From: Brevundimonas pondensis
GTDB taxonomy: Bacteria > Pseudomonadota > Alphaproteobacteria > Caulobacterales > Caulobacteraceae
DNA: 64,000 bases
NCBI RefSeq assembly: GCF_017487345.1
Contig: NZ_CP062006.1
Span: 1,184,001 to 1,248,000 of the forward strand
Reading direction: 5' to 3'
Positions 39,516-49,164 of this stretch are shown here, piece by piece (position 1 is the stretch's first letter; each line of letters opens with the position of its first letter). A model generated the notes under the pieces. That model searched no databases and was not told the DNA's origin. It saw nothing but the letters and a program-made list of their open reading frames with translations. Made by a program: the position numbers and the translations under genes.

Positions 39516-40280
39516 ATGTCCCACATTCCGCCGCTTGATCCCAATGTCGCCGCCCGCAAGGGTTTCCGCGAATCCGAGGAGCGCATCAAACGCTTCTGGA
39601 CGGTCGTTGACGTCTCGAAAGACGAAGGCGGCTGGACCGTGCGCCTGGACGGCCGCACGCCCAAGACTCCGGCGGGAAACACCCTGACCCTGCCGACCGA
39701 GGCCGCCGCGCGGCTGGTCGCGGATGAATGGGCGGCGCAGGGTGAATTCTTGGTTCCCGGAACCATGCCCGCCACCCGCCTGGCCTCGACCGCCATCGAC
39801 CGGGTCAGCCAGACGCGCGAGCCGGTGGCCGCCGAGATCGCCGCCTACGCCGGGTCGGATGTCCTGTGCTACCTGGCCGAACATCCGGCGGCCCTGATTG
39901 AACGTCAGCAGGCCGAGTGGGGACCGTGGCGCGACTGGGCGGCGCGTGAACTGGGCGTGACCCTGCATGCCGCCGAGGGCATCGTACACCGGGCGCAGTC
40001 GCCCGAGGCGCTGGAGCGGGTCAAGGCCTTGGCCCTGGAGATGGACGACCATGCCCTGACCGGGCTGGCGACGGCGGTGCCCCTGTTGGGGTCGGCGGTG
40101 CTGGGTCTGGCGGTGCAGCGCGGGGCCCTGTCGGGCGCGGAGGCGCTGGACCTGTCGCGTCTGGACGAGGCCTTCACCGAGGAACGCTGGGGCGTGGACG
40201 AGGAAGCCGCCGCCCGCGTGGCCGCCCATCGCGACGAGGCGACCCTGTTGCAGCGGTGGTTCGAGGCGCTGCGGGCCTGA
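39516..40280 (+). CDS. ATP12-family chaperone of F1-ATPase assembly
   Basis: This 254-residue protein has FWTVVDVSKDEGGWTVRLDGRTPKTPAGN and LASTAIDRVSQTREPVAAEIAAYAGSDVLCYLAEHP, the ATP12 signature. In mitochondria Atp12 binds the F1 alpha subunit; alphaproteobacterial homologues are presumed to do the same. It ends directly against the convergent gene with no gap. Confidence 0.92.
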   Translation: MSHIPPLDPNVAARKGFRESEERIKRFWTVVDVSKDEGGWTVRLDGRTPKTPAGNTLTLPTEAAARLVADEWAAQGEFLVPGTMPATRLASTAIDRVSQTREPVAAEIAAYAGSDVLCYLAEHPAALIERQQAEWGPWRDWAARELGVTLHAAEGIVHRAQSPEALERVKALALEMDDHALTGLATAVPLLGSAVLGLAVQRGALSGAEALDLSRLDEAFTEERWGVDEEAAARVAAHRDEATLLQRWFEALRA

Positions 40281-41048
40281 TCAGCCCGCCGAGCCGCTGA
40301 TCAGGGCTTCGCGCTCCTCGGACGTGATCATCCGCCAACTGCCTTCGGGCAGGTTGTTCAGGTGGATCGGGCCGACGCGGATGCGCAGCAGGTCCGTGAC
40401 CTCCAGGTCGACCATCTCGCACATGCGGCGGATCTGACGGTTGCGGCCCTCGGTCAGGATGAAGCGCAGGCGGTTCTGCTCCATGCGCGACACCCGGGCG
40501 TATTTCAGGATGCGCCCGTCCAGCATCAGGCCGCGGCGCAGCAGGGCCAGTTTCTTCTCGGTTACGTCGCCCACCACGCGGACCAGGTATTCCTTGTCCA
40601 GGTGCGACTGCGGCCCGATCACGGCCTTGGCCACCACGCCGTCCGACGACAGCAGCAGCAGACCGCGCGAATCCTCGTCCAGACGGCCGATGGGGGGCAG
40701 GGAGGCGTCCTCGGCGGGGACGGCGCCGTCGCCGACGCGGTTGGCCTCGGTCAGCAGGCGCACGGCCGGGATCTTGTCCGGCTCGGGCTGGCCCGAGACA
40801 TAGCCCAGCGGCTTGTGGATCAGGATGGTGACGCCGGACGCCAGGGCGGCCTCGCCCCGGTCGTTCAAAGTCAGGGTCTGACCCGGTTCGATCTTGCGGC
40901 CCGCGTCGGTGACGCTCTCGCCGTCGATGCTGACCATGCCGGCGGCGATCAGGGCCTCGGCCTCGCGTCGCGAGCAGACGCCGGTCTGGCCCAGCCACTT
41001 GTTGATGCGGACCGGCTCTGGGCCGTCATAGGTGCGAGTGAAAGCCAT
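40281..41048 (-). CDS. RsuA/RluB-family rRNA pseudouridine synthase
   Basis: This 255-residue enzyme has an N-terminal S4 domain (VRINKWLGQTGVCSRREAEALIAAGMVSIDG) and the RsuA-family catalytic motif GRLDEDSRGLLLL with D124, then LTEGRNRQIRRMCEMVDLEVTDLLRIRVGPI. The RsuA/RluB/RluE/RluF group modifies single uridines in 16S or 23S rRNA; the target is not assignable. Its stop codon abuts the ATP12 stop (TGATCA). Confidence 0.9.
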   Translation of the reverse strand: MAFTRTYDGPEPVRINKWLGQTGVCSRREAEALIAAGMVSIDGESVTDAGRKIEPGQTLTLNDRGEAALASGVTILIHKPLGYVSGQPEPDKIPAVRLLTEANRVGDGAVPAEDASLPPIGRLDEDSRGLLLLSSDGVVAKAVIGPQSHLDKEYLVRVVGDVTEKKLALLRRGLMLDGRILKYARVSRMEQNRLRFILTEGRNRQIRRMCEMVDLEVTDLLRIRVGPIHLNNLPEGSWRMITSEEREALISGSAG

Positions 41049-41086
41049 GCGGCTCTGTAGAGGTCTGCACGGTGTCGCGGCAAGCT

Positions 41087-41722
41087 TCAGACCCGGCGGA
41101 ACAGCAAGCTGATGTTGTTGGCGGGCATTTCCGTGCGCAGGGTCAGCGCCAGACCATGCGATCGGGCCAGGGCGACGACCGTGTCCCGGTCACGCAGGCC
41201 CCAGGCCGCATCGCGGGATTTCAGACTGGTGTCGAAGGCTTCGTTCGACGGCGCCAGAGGAACCTCGGCTTCTCGATAGGGGCCATAAAGATACAGCAGG
41301 CCGCCAGGCCGGGGCAGGGCGCGTTCGGCCAGTTTCATCAGGCCTTCGGTCGCCGCCCAGGGGCTGATGTGGACCATGTTGATGCAGACCACAGCGTCGA
41401 AGCCGTCTGCGGGCCAGGTCGTTTCGTCCAGGCAGTCCAGCGCTAGCGGCGGTTGAAGGCGATCCGTTCCCCCCTCGGCGGCCCAGGCGGCGATGCTGGC
41501 GCGCGCGTCCGCGCTGGGGTCGCTGGGCGTCCAGTCCAGGCCCGGCAGGGCGCCGGAAAAGAAGACGGCGTGCTGGCCCGAGCCGGCGGCGATTTCCAGA
41601 ACCCGACCGCTTTTCGGCAGATGGGCGCGTAGCAGGCGCAGGATCGACTCCGCGTTGCGAAGCGAGGCCGGGGAGGCCAGGGCCCCGTCAGGACGGGCGG
41701 TCAGGGTGTCCATGGTGCGCAT
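41087..41722 (-). CDS. DUF938 SAM-dependent methyltransferase-like protein
   Basis: This 211-residue protein has the SAM-binding motif VLEIAAGSGQHAVFFSGALPGLDWTPSDP and FDAVVCINMVHISPWAATEGLM, the DUF938 pattern. The acceptor substrate is unknown. ATG 41722 or the ATG at 41713 could start it. It is divergent from pckG. Confidence 0.85.
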   Translation of the reverse strand: MRTMDTLTARPDGALASPASLRNAESILRLLRAHLPKSGRVLEIAAGSGQHAVFFSGALPGLDWTPSDPSADARASIAAWAAEGGTDRLQPPLALDCLDETTWPADGFDAVVCINMVHISPWAATEGLMKLAERALPRPGGLLYLYGPYREAEVPLAPSNEAFDTSLKSRDAAWGLRDRDTVVALARSHGLALTLRTEMPANNISLLFRRV

Positions 41723-41928
41723 CTGACCGTGTTATCGCCGCACGACGCGACGGGCGACCGGAAAGCATGCTGCGACGCAGCAATTTTATTCCGAGCAGGG
41801 TGAATTCCGGCAACGGTTGACCTTGCGTCGCCTCTGGTGGCATTGCGCCTGTAACAGGGCGTGATCGGCGCCCGACTCGTCACGACGGCGTCAGATCGTC
41901 GGGCGGCCCGGTTCAGGAGACCATAACT

Positions 41929-43779
41929 GTGACTGCAGACGTATCGATTCCCGGACTCTATCCGGCGCCCACCGAACACAAGGGCCTGGTCAGCTGGGTC
42001 GCCCAGATTGCGGCCCTGACCAAGCCGGACCGGGTTCACTGGTGTGACGGCTCTGAAGCCGAGAAATCGGCCATCATCGCCGACCTGATCGGCAAGGGTA
42101 CGCTGAAGGAACTGGACCAGGCCAAGCGCCCCGGCTGCTACTACGCCGCTTCGGACCCCAAGGACGTGGCCCGCGTGGAGAGCCGCACCTTCATCTGCTC
42201 GGAAGACGAGGCCGATGCCGGCCCGACCAACAACTGGTCCGACCCCGTTGAAATGCGCGACCGCCTGGATGGCCTGTTCGACGGCTGCATGAAGGGCCGC
42301 ACCATGTATGTGGTGCCCTTCTGCATGGGCCCGCTGGGCTCCAAGATCTCCGCCCTGGGCGTCGAGATCACCGACAGCGGCTATGTGGCCGTGTCGATGG
42401 GCGTCATGACCCGCATGGGCAAGGGCGCGCTGGACATGCTGGGCGCCGACGGCGTCTTCGTCCCCGCCGTTCACACCCTGGGCGCCCCGCTGGCTGAAGG
42501 TCAGGCCGACGTGGCCTGGCCCTGCAACGACGACAAGTGGATCGTCCACTTCCCCGAAACGCGCGAAATCTGGTCCTATGGCTCGGGCTACGGCGGCAAC
42601 GCACTGCTGGGCAAGAAGTGCTACGCCCTGCGCATCGCCTCGATCATGGCCCGCGACGAGGGCTGGCTGGCCGAGCATATGCTGATCCTCAAGCTGACCA
42701 GCCCCGAGGGCGTGTCCAAGTATGTGGCCGCCGCCTTCCCCTCGGCCTGCGGCAAGACCAACCTGGCCATGCTGCAACCGGCGTTGGCCGGCTGGAAGGC
42801 CGAGACGGTCGGCGACGACATCGCCTGGATGCGCTTCGGCGACGACGGCCGTCTGTACGCCGTGAACCCGGAAGCGGGCTTCTTCGGCGTGGCGCCGGGC
42901 ACCAGCCGCAACACCAACCACAACGCGCTCGAGACCCTGGCGAAGAACACCATCTTCACCAACGTCGCCCTGACCGCTGACGGCGACGTCTGGTGGGAAG
43001 GCCTGACCAAGGAGGCGCCTGCGGGCCTGACCAACTGGAAGGGTCAGCCGCACGATCCGGCCTCGGGCGAGCCCGCCGCTCACCCGAACGCCCGCTTCGC
43101 CGCCCCCGCCGGCCAGTGCCCGGCCATCGCGCCCGAATGGGAAGACCCGGCGGGCGTGCCGATCGACGCCATCCTGTTCGGCGGCCGTCGCGCCTCGGCC
43201 GTGCCTCTGGTGACGGAAGCCTTCGACTGGGAGCACGGGGTTTTCATGGGTTCGACCGTGGCCTCCGAAGGCACCGCCGCCGCCGAGAACAAGGTCGGCG
43301 AGTTGCGCCGCGATCCCTTCGCCATGCTGCCCTTCTGCGGCTACAACATGGGCGACTACTTCGGTCACTGGCTGAAGATGGGCGAGAAGGCCGATGCGGC
43401 CAAGCTGCCGCGCCTCTTCTTCGTCAACTGGTTCCGCAAGAACGAGGACGGCAAGTTCGTCTGGCCGGGCTTCGGCGACAACGCCCGCGTGCTCAAGTGG
43501 ATCGTCGAGCGTCTGGATGGTCAGGCCGAGGCCGTGGACACCCCGGTCGGCCGCCTGCCGACCAAGGCGGCGCTGGACCTGTCGGGCCTGACCCTGTCGG
43601 ACGCCGACCTGAAGATCCTGCTGGACGTCGACGCCGACGTCTGGACCGAGGAAGCGGCCCTGATCCCCGCCTTCTACGAGAAGTTCGGCGACCGCCTGCC
43701 CAAGGCCCTGTGGGGCCAGCACACGGCCCTGACCAAGCGTCTGGAAGAAGCCCGCGCGGCCAAGCTCGCCGCCGAGTAG
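41929..43779 (+). CDS. pckG: Phosphoenolpyruvate carboxykinase (GTP)
   Basis: This 616-residue enzyme converts oxaloacetate + GTP to PEP + GDP + CO2, the entry to gluconeogenesis. The family fingerprint FPSACGKTN (270-278) is the GTP P-loop of the GTP-dependent type. Other conserved blocks are [75 protein letters not shown] and [13 protein letters not shown]. The start is GTG 41929, which gives the expected N-terminus. The gene has its own upstream region of about 200 nt. Confidence 0.97.
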   Translation: MTADVSIPGLYPAPTEHKGLVSWVAQIAALTKPDRVHWCDGSEAEKSAIIADLIGKGTLKELDQAKRPGCYYAASDPKDVARVESRTFICSEDEADAGPTNNWSDPVEMRDRLDGLFDGCMKGRTMYVVPFCMGPLGSKISALGVEITDSGYVAVSMGVMTRMGKGALDMLGADGVFVPAVHTLGAPLAEGQADVAWPCNDDKWIVHFPETREIWSYGSGYGGNALLGKKCYALRIASIMARDEGWLAEHMLILKLTSPEGVSKYVAAAFPSACGKTNLAMLQPALAGWKAETVGDDIAWMRFGDDGRLYAVNPEAGFFGVAPGTSRNTNHNALETLAKNTIFTNVALTADGDVWWEGLTKEAPAGLTNWKGQPHDPASGEPAAHPNARFAAPAGQCPAIAPEWEDPAGVPIDAILFGGRRASAVPLVTEAFDWEHGVFMGSTVASEGTAAAENKVGELRRDPFAMLPFCGYNMGDYFGHWLKMGEKADAAKLPRLFFVNWFRKNEDGKFVWPGFGDNARVLKWIVERLDGQAEAVDTPVGRLPTKAALDLSGLTLSDADLKILLDVDADVWTEEAALIPAFYEKFGDRLPKALWGQHTALTKRLEEARAAKLAAE

Positions 43780-43827
43780 GACAAAAGCCGGGTTGAAATC
43801 GGGGCGCGGGAGGTCGAAGGACAGCCC

Positions 43828-44838
43828 GTGCCCCTTTTCAATTCTCAAGACATCGCAGTGATCGGCGCGGGCGTTCTGGGCCTGTGCACGGCGGCGGAAT
43901 TGGCCCGGCGCGGCCATGTCGTGACCGTGGTTGATCCTGGCGGGTTGAACGCCTCGGCGGTGGCGGCGGGGATGATCGCGCCGGCGATGGAAAGCGCCGT
44001 CGACGACCTGAGCCCCGAACACGCCGCCCTGCTGCGCCGCGCCCGCGACGCCTGGGTCGATTTCGCGGCGGCGACCGGCGTCAGGCTGGATCGCGATCCA
44101 GCCGAGTGGCGCGGCGGGAACGTCGAGGTTCTGGCCGGGCGGTTAGCCGCCCTGGGCTTTGAACAGGTCTACGACCGCGAGGCTGGACGGCTGACCACGC
44201 GGGAAGACTGGAAGGTCGAACCGGCCCAGGCGCTGGCGGCTCTGACGCAGGGCGTTCGGAGGCTGGAGGGCCGCGCGACGGCTTTGTCGAGGACGGACGG
44301 GCGCTGGCATGTCGAGACCACGGCGGGATCGGTCGAGGCGGATCAGGTGGTGCTGGCGATCGGGGCGGAGGCGGCGCCGGACGGCCTGCCGGAAGCCGCC
44401 ACCCGCCTGCTGGCCCTGATCAGCCCGATCCGGGGCCAGATCGGTCTGGTGGCCGAGGGGCTGGTGGATCACGTCGTGCGCGGTCCCGGCGCCTATGTCG
44501 CGCCGATGGGCCAGGGCTGCGTCATCGGGGCCACGATGGAAGCGGGCGAGCGGTCGCTGACGCCGGATCCCGAACGGTGTGCGCAGATGCTGGGCGCGGC
44601 CTGGGCGGTGCTGGGCCAGACGCCGCGACCGCTTCAGGTCGACTGGCGCGCCGGCGTGCGCGGCGCCACGCCCGACGGCCTGCCGATGGCGGGCGCGGCG
44701 GGGCAGGGGTTGCATCTGGCGCTGGGGCCGCGCCGCAACGGTTGGCTGTTGGGGCCGCTGGTCGCCAGGGTGGTGGCCGACGAAGTCGAGGGCCGGTCCT
44801 CGAAAGAACCGACCCTCGCCCCCCGTCGCTTCACCTAG
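43828..44838 (+). CDS. FAD-dependent oxidoreductase, glycine oxidase ThiO-like
   Basis: This 336-residue protein starts with a Rossmann FAD site (IAVIGAGVLGLCTAAELARRGHVVTVVD, about residues 9-36). It continues with the DAO-family pattern NASAVAAGMIAPAMES and a C-terminal GLPMAGAAGQGLHLALGPRRNGWLLGPLVARVVADEV. ThiO oxidises glycine for the thiazole ring of thiamine. No thiS or thiG is nearby, so another amine substrate is possible. The start is GTG 43828, preceded by aagga. It lies 48 nt after pckG. Confidence 0.8.
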   Translation: MPLFNSQDIAVIGAGVLGLCTAAELARRGHVVTVVDPGGLNASAVAAGMIAPAMESAVDDLSPEHAALLRRARDAWVDFAAATGVRLDRDPAEWRGGNVEVLAGRLAALGFEQVYDREAGRLTTREDWKVEPAQALAALTQGVRRLEGRATALSRTDGRWHVETTAGSVEADQVVLAIGAEAAPDGLPEAATRLLALISPIRGQIGLVAEGLVDHVVRGPGAYVAPMGQGCVIGATMEAGERSLTPDPERCAQMLGAAWAVLGQTPRPLQVDWRAGVRGATPDGLPMAGAAGQGLHLALGPRRNGWLLGPLVARVVADEVEGRSSKEPTLAPRRFT

Positions 44839-44847
44839 CTTTCGAGC

Positions 44848-45582
44848 CTACTCGGGCAGGGTGAAGCGAATGGCCATGCTGACGCGGGCGCCGTCGACGG
44901 CCTGACCGTCCACCGTGCGGGGGCTGAGACGGAAGTAGCGCGTCAGGCTCAGCGCCGCCCGCCCGAAGCCCTGATTGCCCGGCGTTTCCGACGACACCGA
45001 GCAGCCGGTCAGGCTCCCGTCGACCTTCACCAGGCAGGACAGGTTGGCGACGCCGCTGACGCCGCGCGCCTCAGCGGCTGACGGATAGGCCCGCATCATC
45101 TGGTCCGCCGATGGCTTTCTGACCCAGTCGGGGTTGGTGATGACCGGGGGCGTGCGCACCGGGTCGGCGGCGACAGCCGTCCCAGTCGAGGGCTCGCTGG
45201 CGGGTGCGCTGATGTTGATCGCCGGCCCGGTATCCGTCGAGGTGACAGGCGCGATCGGAACCACCAGCGGCTTCACATCGGACGCGATGACGTTTTCCGT
45301 GCGGTGAATCGGCGGCGTCGGCGCGGGCGGCGCCTTGGGCGCGACGGTCGGTTCGGGCGGCTTGGGCATGGGCAGGATGTCGATCCGCGTCACCGGGCCT
45401 TCGCTTTCGACGGGAATATCCGCCAGTTCAAAACGCTGATTGTACAACCACACCCCAACGCCGACATGGACCAGGGCGGACACACCGATGGCCGCCCACA
45501 TCCAGCGCGGAATCGGCTTCTTGCGCTCGGAAAAGTCTATCGGGCTCACCAGTCCGGGGCCGCCCGCGGTTCTGATCATCAT
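44848..45582 (-). CDS. TonB-like energy transducer
   Basis: This 244-residue protein has one N-terminal membrane anchor (about 27-47), a Pro-rich periplasmic spacer ([20 protein letters not shown]) and a C-terminal TonB domain ([59 protein letters not shown]). It would transmit proton-motive energy from ExbB/ExbD to receptors such as the one at 32828. exbB and exbD are not in this window. ATG 45582 is used, with aggagg 11 nt upstream. Confidence 0.9.
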   Translation of the reverse strand: MMIRTAGGPGLVSPIDFSERKKPIPRWMWAAIGVSALVHVGVGVWLYNQRFELADIPVESEGPVTRIDILPMPKPPEPTVAPKAPPAPTPPIHRTENVIASDVKPLVVPIAPVTSTDTGPAINISAPASEPSTGTAVAADPVRTPPVITNPDWVRKPSADQMMRAYPSAAEARGVSGVANLSCLVKVDGSLTGCSVSSETPGNQGFGRAALSLTRYFRLSPRTVDGQAVDGARVSMAIRFTLPE

Positions 45583-45711
45583 GGCCTTCAACGCCTCCTG
45601 TCGTCGGCCCTCCCCAGCGCCCACGGAACAATGGTCGCGCTCAGCTTGCGGCTTTATTGCGGCGGTTGTTTATTAGGCTTTCATTAACCTTGGTTAGCGA
45701 CCGTTCACCCT

Positions 45712-46518
45712 ATGAGCGTAGGAGCGATTCCATCATCCGGCGGGGTTGAGGCGGCCATCCGACGTGCGTCCAGCACGACCGGCGTGGACTTCGATTTCCT
45801 GATGAAGACGGCGCGCCGCGAGAGTGCGATGAACCCGTCTGCGCGGGCCTCGACCTCGTCCGCCTCGGGCCTGTTCCAGTTCATCGAGCAGACCTGGCTG
45901 GCCACGGTGAAGCAGCATGGCGCCAAGCACGGATACGGCCAGTACGCCGACCTGATCCATCGCGGCGACGACGGCCGCTGGCGGGTGCAGGGCTCGGCCC
46001 GCAATGTGGTGCTGGACTTGCGCTTCGATCCTCAAGCCGCCTCGACCATGGCGGCTGAGCTGACGGCTTCCAACGCCGCCTATCTGCGTGGCCGAACGGG
46101 GCAGGAGCCAGGCGCCGGCGACCTCTACGCCGCGCATTTTCTCGGTCCAGCAGGCGCCGCCAAGCTGATGGAGGCCATGCAGTCGCGGCCGGGCGCCAGC
46201 GCGGCCTCGCTGTTCCCCGACGCGGCCTCTGCCAACCGCTCGATCTTCTATCGCAACGGCCGTCACGCCACGGTGGCCGAGGTGCACGCCAACCTGCAGC
46301 GCACGGCAGGCGAGGGGGCGCCGGCGGCAAGCACGGGTTCGATCCAGAGTGTCACGGCGCCGGATCTGAGTGAGAAGGACCGACTTCTGGCGGCGCGCCT
46401 GGACCGTTTGAAGCAGGATCAGAGCCTGCTGGCCCTGCTGTTGGGTCAGGATGGCCAAGGGGGCAAGAGCAGCGGCTTTGGCGGCGCCTTTGCGCCGCCG
46501 CCGGCGACCACGGCCTGA
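45712..46518 (+). CDS. Lytic transglycosylase-like protein, PleA-like
   Basis: This 268-residue protein has an SLT-type catalytic region: AARRESAMNPSARASTSSASGLFQFIEQTWLATVKQHG with the probable catalytic E37, and later AAYLRGRTGQEPGAGDLYAAHFLGPAGAAKLMEAM. It lacks a signal peptide, like Caulobacter PleA, which acts on peptidoglycan for pilus and flagellum assembly. The match to PleA is from recalled family features. The DUF2336 gene follows in the same direction after 96 nt. Confidence 0.75.
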   Translation: MSVGAIPSSGGVEAAIRRASSTTGVDFDFLMKTARRESAMNPSARASTSSASGLFQFIEQTWLATVKQHGAKHGYGQYADLIHRGDDGRWRVQGSARNVVLDLRFDPQAASTMAAELTASNAAYLRGRTGQEPGAGDLYAAHFLGPAGAAKLMEAMQSRPGASAASLFPDAASANRSIFYRNGRHATVAEVHANLQRTAGEGAPAASTGSIQSVTAPDLSEKDRLLAARLDRLKQDQSLLALLLGQDGQGGKSSGFGGAFAPPPATTA

Positions 46519-46614
46519 GTGAACATGGTTTCGACGCACTCCTAACGGAGCGTTAACTATGTAAAGCTAAGCGTGACGATTGATTCTTCGCCCGCCTAGC
46601 TCACGAGCTCTCGC

Positions 46615-47757
46615 ATGACCGCCTACCGCGCCCGACTGACGGAAAGCGACATTCGGCGCCTGATCAAGTCTGACGCCGAAGACGAGCGGGCCGCAGCGGC
46701 GCACAAGCTGTGCCGCAGCATCGACCGGATGCCTCTGGACGACATCGAACGAGAAGCCGCGCAGAAAATCCTGACCGTCATGGCCAACGACGCGGCCGAG
46801 CTGGTGCGCCGCGCCCTGGCGGTGACGCTGAAAGCTTCCGACCTGATGCCGCGGGAGGTGGCGCGTCGTCTGGTTGCTGACGCCGACAGCGTGGCCTTGC
46901 CCATGATCGCCAGCTCGCCGGTTTTCACTGATGATGACCTGATCGAGATCGTCCGCAGCGGCTCGGCCGTGCGTCAGAACGCCGTGGCTGCGCGTGACCG
47001 TGTGCCACGCGACGTCGCCACGGTCCTGGCGGCCGAGGGATGCCAGTCAGCGGTGCGCGCTCTGGCGGCAAACGACAATGCTGACATCTCTGAAGCGGCC
47101 CTGGGCGTGGCTATCGATCGTTTCGGCGAGGCTTCGGAAGTGGTCTCGGCCATCGCCTATCGCCAGGTTCTGCCTTTGTCGGTGACCGAGCGGCTGGTGG
47201 CTCTGGCCAGCGATGCGGTGCGTGAGCATCTTGTGACGCGTCATGCGGTGGCGCCCGAGACGGCGATCCAGTTCGCTCATTTCGCACGTGAACGGGCGAC
47301 GGTGGATCTGGTGGATCAGGCGCGGGTCAGCAACGATCTGCCGGCTTTCGTCGCCGGGCTGAACGCTCGCAAAGCCCTGACTGCTTCCTTGTTGCTGCGG
47401 GCCCTGGCGCGGGGCCAGATGGCTCTGTTCGAGCATGCCTTGGCGGAGTTGGCCGGTACGCCGCACCATCGCGCCTGGCTGATGGTGCATGACGCTGGCC
47501 CCCTGGGGTTGAAGGCCATCTATGACCGGGCCGGGCTGCCGCCGCGCCTGTTCCAGGCATTTCGCGCCGGCGTCGACACCTGGCGCGCTCTCCAGGCTGA
47601 AGGCGGCGACACCGCGAGCGACGATTTCCGCCAACGCATGCTGGAACGTTTCCTGAGCCAGCGCCCCAACACCTCGCGTGAGGATCTGGCCTATCTGCTG
47701 GAGCGGCTGGATCAGCATCCGGTCCAGGGTGTCGAAGCGGCGGTCAGCGCCGCCTGA
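46615..47757 (+). CDS. DUF2336 protein
   Basis: This 380-residue, largely helical protein has HEAT-like repeats (AAAHKLCRSIDRMPLDDIEREAAQKILTVMANDAAELVRRALAVTLK, ASSPVFTDDDLIEIVRSGSAVRQNAVAARDRVP). DUF2336 is widespread in alphaproteobacteria, often near two-component and cell-cycle genes; its function is unknown. A second DUF2336 gene lies at 49165-50298 on the other strand. Transcription ends at the hairpin at 47778-47807. Confidence 0.85.
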   Translation: MTAYRARLTESDIRRLIKSDAEDERAAAAHKLCRSIDRMPLDDIEREAAQKILTVMANDAAELVRRALAVTLKASDLMPREVARRLVADADSVALPMIASSPVFTDDDLIEIVRSGSAVRQNAVAARDRVPRDVATVLAAEGCQSAVRALAANDNADISEAALGVAIDRFGEASEVVSAIAYRQVLPLSVTERLVALASDAVREHLVTRHAVAPETAIQFAHFARERATVDLVDQARVSNDLPAFVAGLNARKALTASLLLRALARGQMALFEHALAELAGTPHHRAWLMVHDAGPLGLKAIYDRAGLPPRLFQAFRAGVDTWRALQAEGGDTASDDFRQRMLERFLSQRPNTSREDLAYLLERLDQHPVQGVEAAVSAA

Positions 47758-47777
47758 AGCGAGCATGGTTCGACAAA

Positions 47778-47807
47778 AAAGGCGCCCCCGGCATCGAGGG
47801 CGCCTTT
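47778..47807. terminator. Bidirectional terminator between the DUF2336 and Hpt genes
   Basis: Perfect stem aaaggcgccc (47778-47787) / gggcgccttt (47798-47807). The six A residues at 47775-47780 give a T run on the minus strand for the Hpt gene. The plus strand has only TTT. Confidence 0.85.
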
Positions 47808-47826
47808 CGCGTATCTGGGCCTGGCG

Positions 47827-48300
47827 TCAGGCCAGATGTTCGGCGACGCGGGCTTCCAGGGTCTCCGCCAGGGCGCGTCCGGTCGGATGCTCATCCGTTT
47901 GGATCTCGTCCCGCACCACGGCGCGAATGGCGTCGATGTGGGCGTCGAGCAGGGCGGCGGGCGCCTGCATCCGCTTGTCGGCGTCGTCCATCATGCGGCA
48001 CAGGGAGCCGGCGATGCGGGTGACGAGAGGGTACTGGTAGGTGGCGCCTAGACCCTTCAGGTCGTGGGCGCGGAAATAGAGACCCTCGGCGGTTTCCGGG
48101 GTGTAGCCCTTGGCGCGGATGTCGGCCTGGGCCTGGTCCAGTTTGACGATCTCGTCGTTCAGCCACTGGCCGAACTGGGCCGACATGGCCTTGAGGGCCG
48201 CCTCGGCCTTGGCGATGGCGTCGGCGTCGATGCCGCCAAAGCCGCCGACCTTGGCGCGCAGCGGGTTGGGCGGGCGAATGACCTGGGGAGGGTTGCTCAC
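47827..48300 (-). CDS. Histidine-containing phosphotransfer (Hpt) protein
   Basis: This 157-residue protein has an Hpt domain with AHDLKGLGATYQYP, the phosphorylatable histidine being H79, after a helix GQWLNDEIVKLDQAQADIR. Such proteins relay phosphate between response regulators or histidine kinases. No receiver or kinase lies beside it. It is on the same strand as NAD kinase, 62 nt downstream of it. Confidence 0.88.
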   Translation of the reverse strand: MSNPPQVIRPPNPLRAKVGGFGGIDADAIAKAEAALKAMSAQFGQWLNDEIVKLDQAQADIRAKGYTPETAEGLYFRAHDLKGLGATYQYPLVTRIAGSLCRMMDDADKRMQAPAALLDAHIDAIRAVVRDEIQTDEHPTGRALAETLEARVAEHLA

Positions 48301-48362
48301 GATACGGCTCCTGAACTCTTGAAGCCGAGTCTAGATGCTGAGCCTTAAAAACCCGTGACGTT

Positions 48363-49133
48363 TCAGCTGGCGAACTGCTCGGCCATGACGCGTTCCTCGA
48401 AGGATCGTCCCGCGTCGAACAGCATGGTCAGGCTGATATCGCGGCGCTCGCGCACCTCAACCCGGGTCACGCGACGGACCTCGAAGTTGTCGGCGGTGGC
48501 GCTGACCGGGCGCTTGTCGGGCTCCAGCACCTCGAAGCGGACGCGCGCCGTGTGCGACAGCAGGGCACCGCGCCAGCGCCGGGGGCGGAAGGCGCTGATC
48601 GGTGTCAGGGCGAGGCTGGGCGCATCCAGCGGGATGATGGGGCCGTGAGCCGACAGGTTGTAGGCGGTCGAGCCGGCGGGCGTGGCGACCATGCAGCCGT
48701 CGCAGCTGAGCTCCTCCAGCCGCACCTTGTCATTGATGCTGACGCGCAGCTTGGCGGTCTGGCGCGTCTGGCGCAGCAAGGAGACCTCGTTGATGGCCAG
48801 GCCGCTGTGGACCTCGCCGCTCTCGACCCAGGCGTCCATCTGCAGGGGGTGGATGACGGTGCGGTCGGCCTCGGCCAGACGGGTCAGCAGCTCGTCTTCA
48901 TCATAGTCGTTCATCAGGAAGCCGACCGAGCCGCGGTTCATCCCATAAACCGGGGTGCGGAGCTGCAGGTTGTTGTGCAGGGTTTCCAGCATGAAGCCGT
49001 CGCCGCCCAGGGCCACGATGACGTCCGCCTCGCTCACCGGAACCGAGCCGTAGCGTTCGGTCAGGCGCAGGCGGGCTCGTTCCGCCTCGGGGCGGTCGCT
49101 GGCGACGAAGGTGAGGGCGAGGGAGGTGGTCAC
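48363..49133 (-). CDS. nadK: NAD kinase
   Basis: This roughly 256-residue enzyme phosphorylates NAD to NADP. It has the GGDG motif (43-46 from GTG 49133) in [30 protein letters not shown], and [31 protein letters not shown] 49133 is chosen; TTG 49145 is an alternative start, and no clear Shine-Dalgarno decides. It sits between the Hpt and DUF2336 genes. Confidence 0.93.
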   Translation of the reverse strand: MTTSLALTFVASDRPEAERARLRLTERYGSVPVSEADVIVALGGDGFMLETLHNNLQLRTPVYGMNRGSVGFLMNDYDEDELLTRLAEADRTVIHPLQMDAWVESGEVHSGLAINEVSLLRQTRQTAKLRVSINDKVRLEELSCDGCMVATPAGSTAYNLSAHGPIIPLDAPSLALTPISAFRPRRWRGALLSHTARVRFEVLEPDKRPVSATADNFEVRRVTRVEVRERRDISLTMLFDAGRSFEERVMAEQFAS

Positions 49134-49164
49134 GGCGCTAGGCAAGCGGAGCGGAAGGCTCGTG

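Noticed and set aside
41817..41845. pckG promoter starting at TTGACC (41817-41822)
   Set aside because: The -10 position at the right spacing reads gcattg, a poor match, so I did not list it as a feature.
41701..44022. 773-codon open frame on the minus strand opposite pckG
   Set aside because: It is the antisense shadow of pckG in a high-GC, codon-biased gene. Its composition (Arg/Gly/His/Ala/Asp-rich, no motif) and lack of a ribosome-binding site are typical of such shadows.
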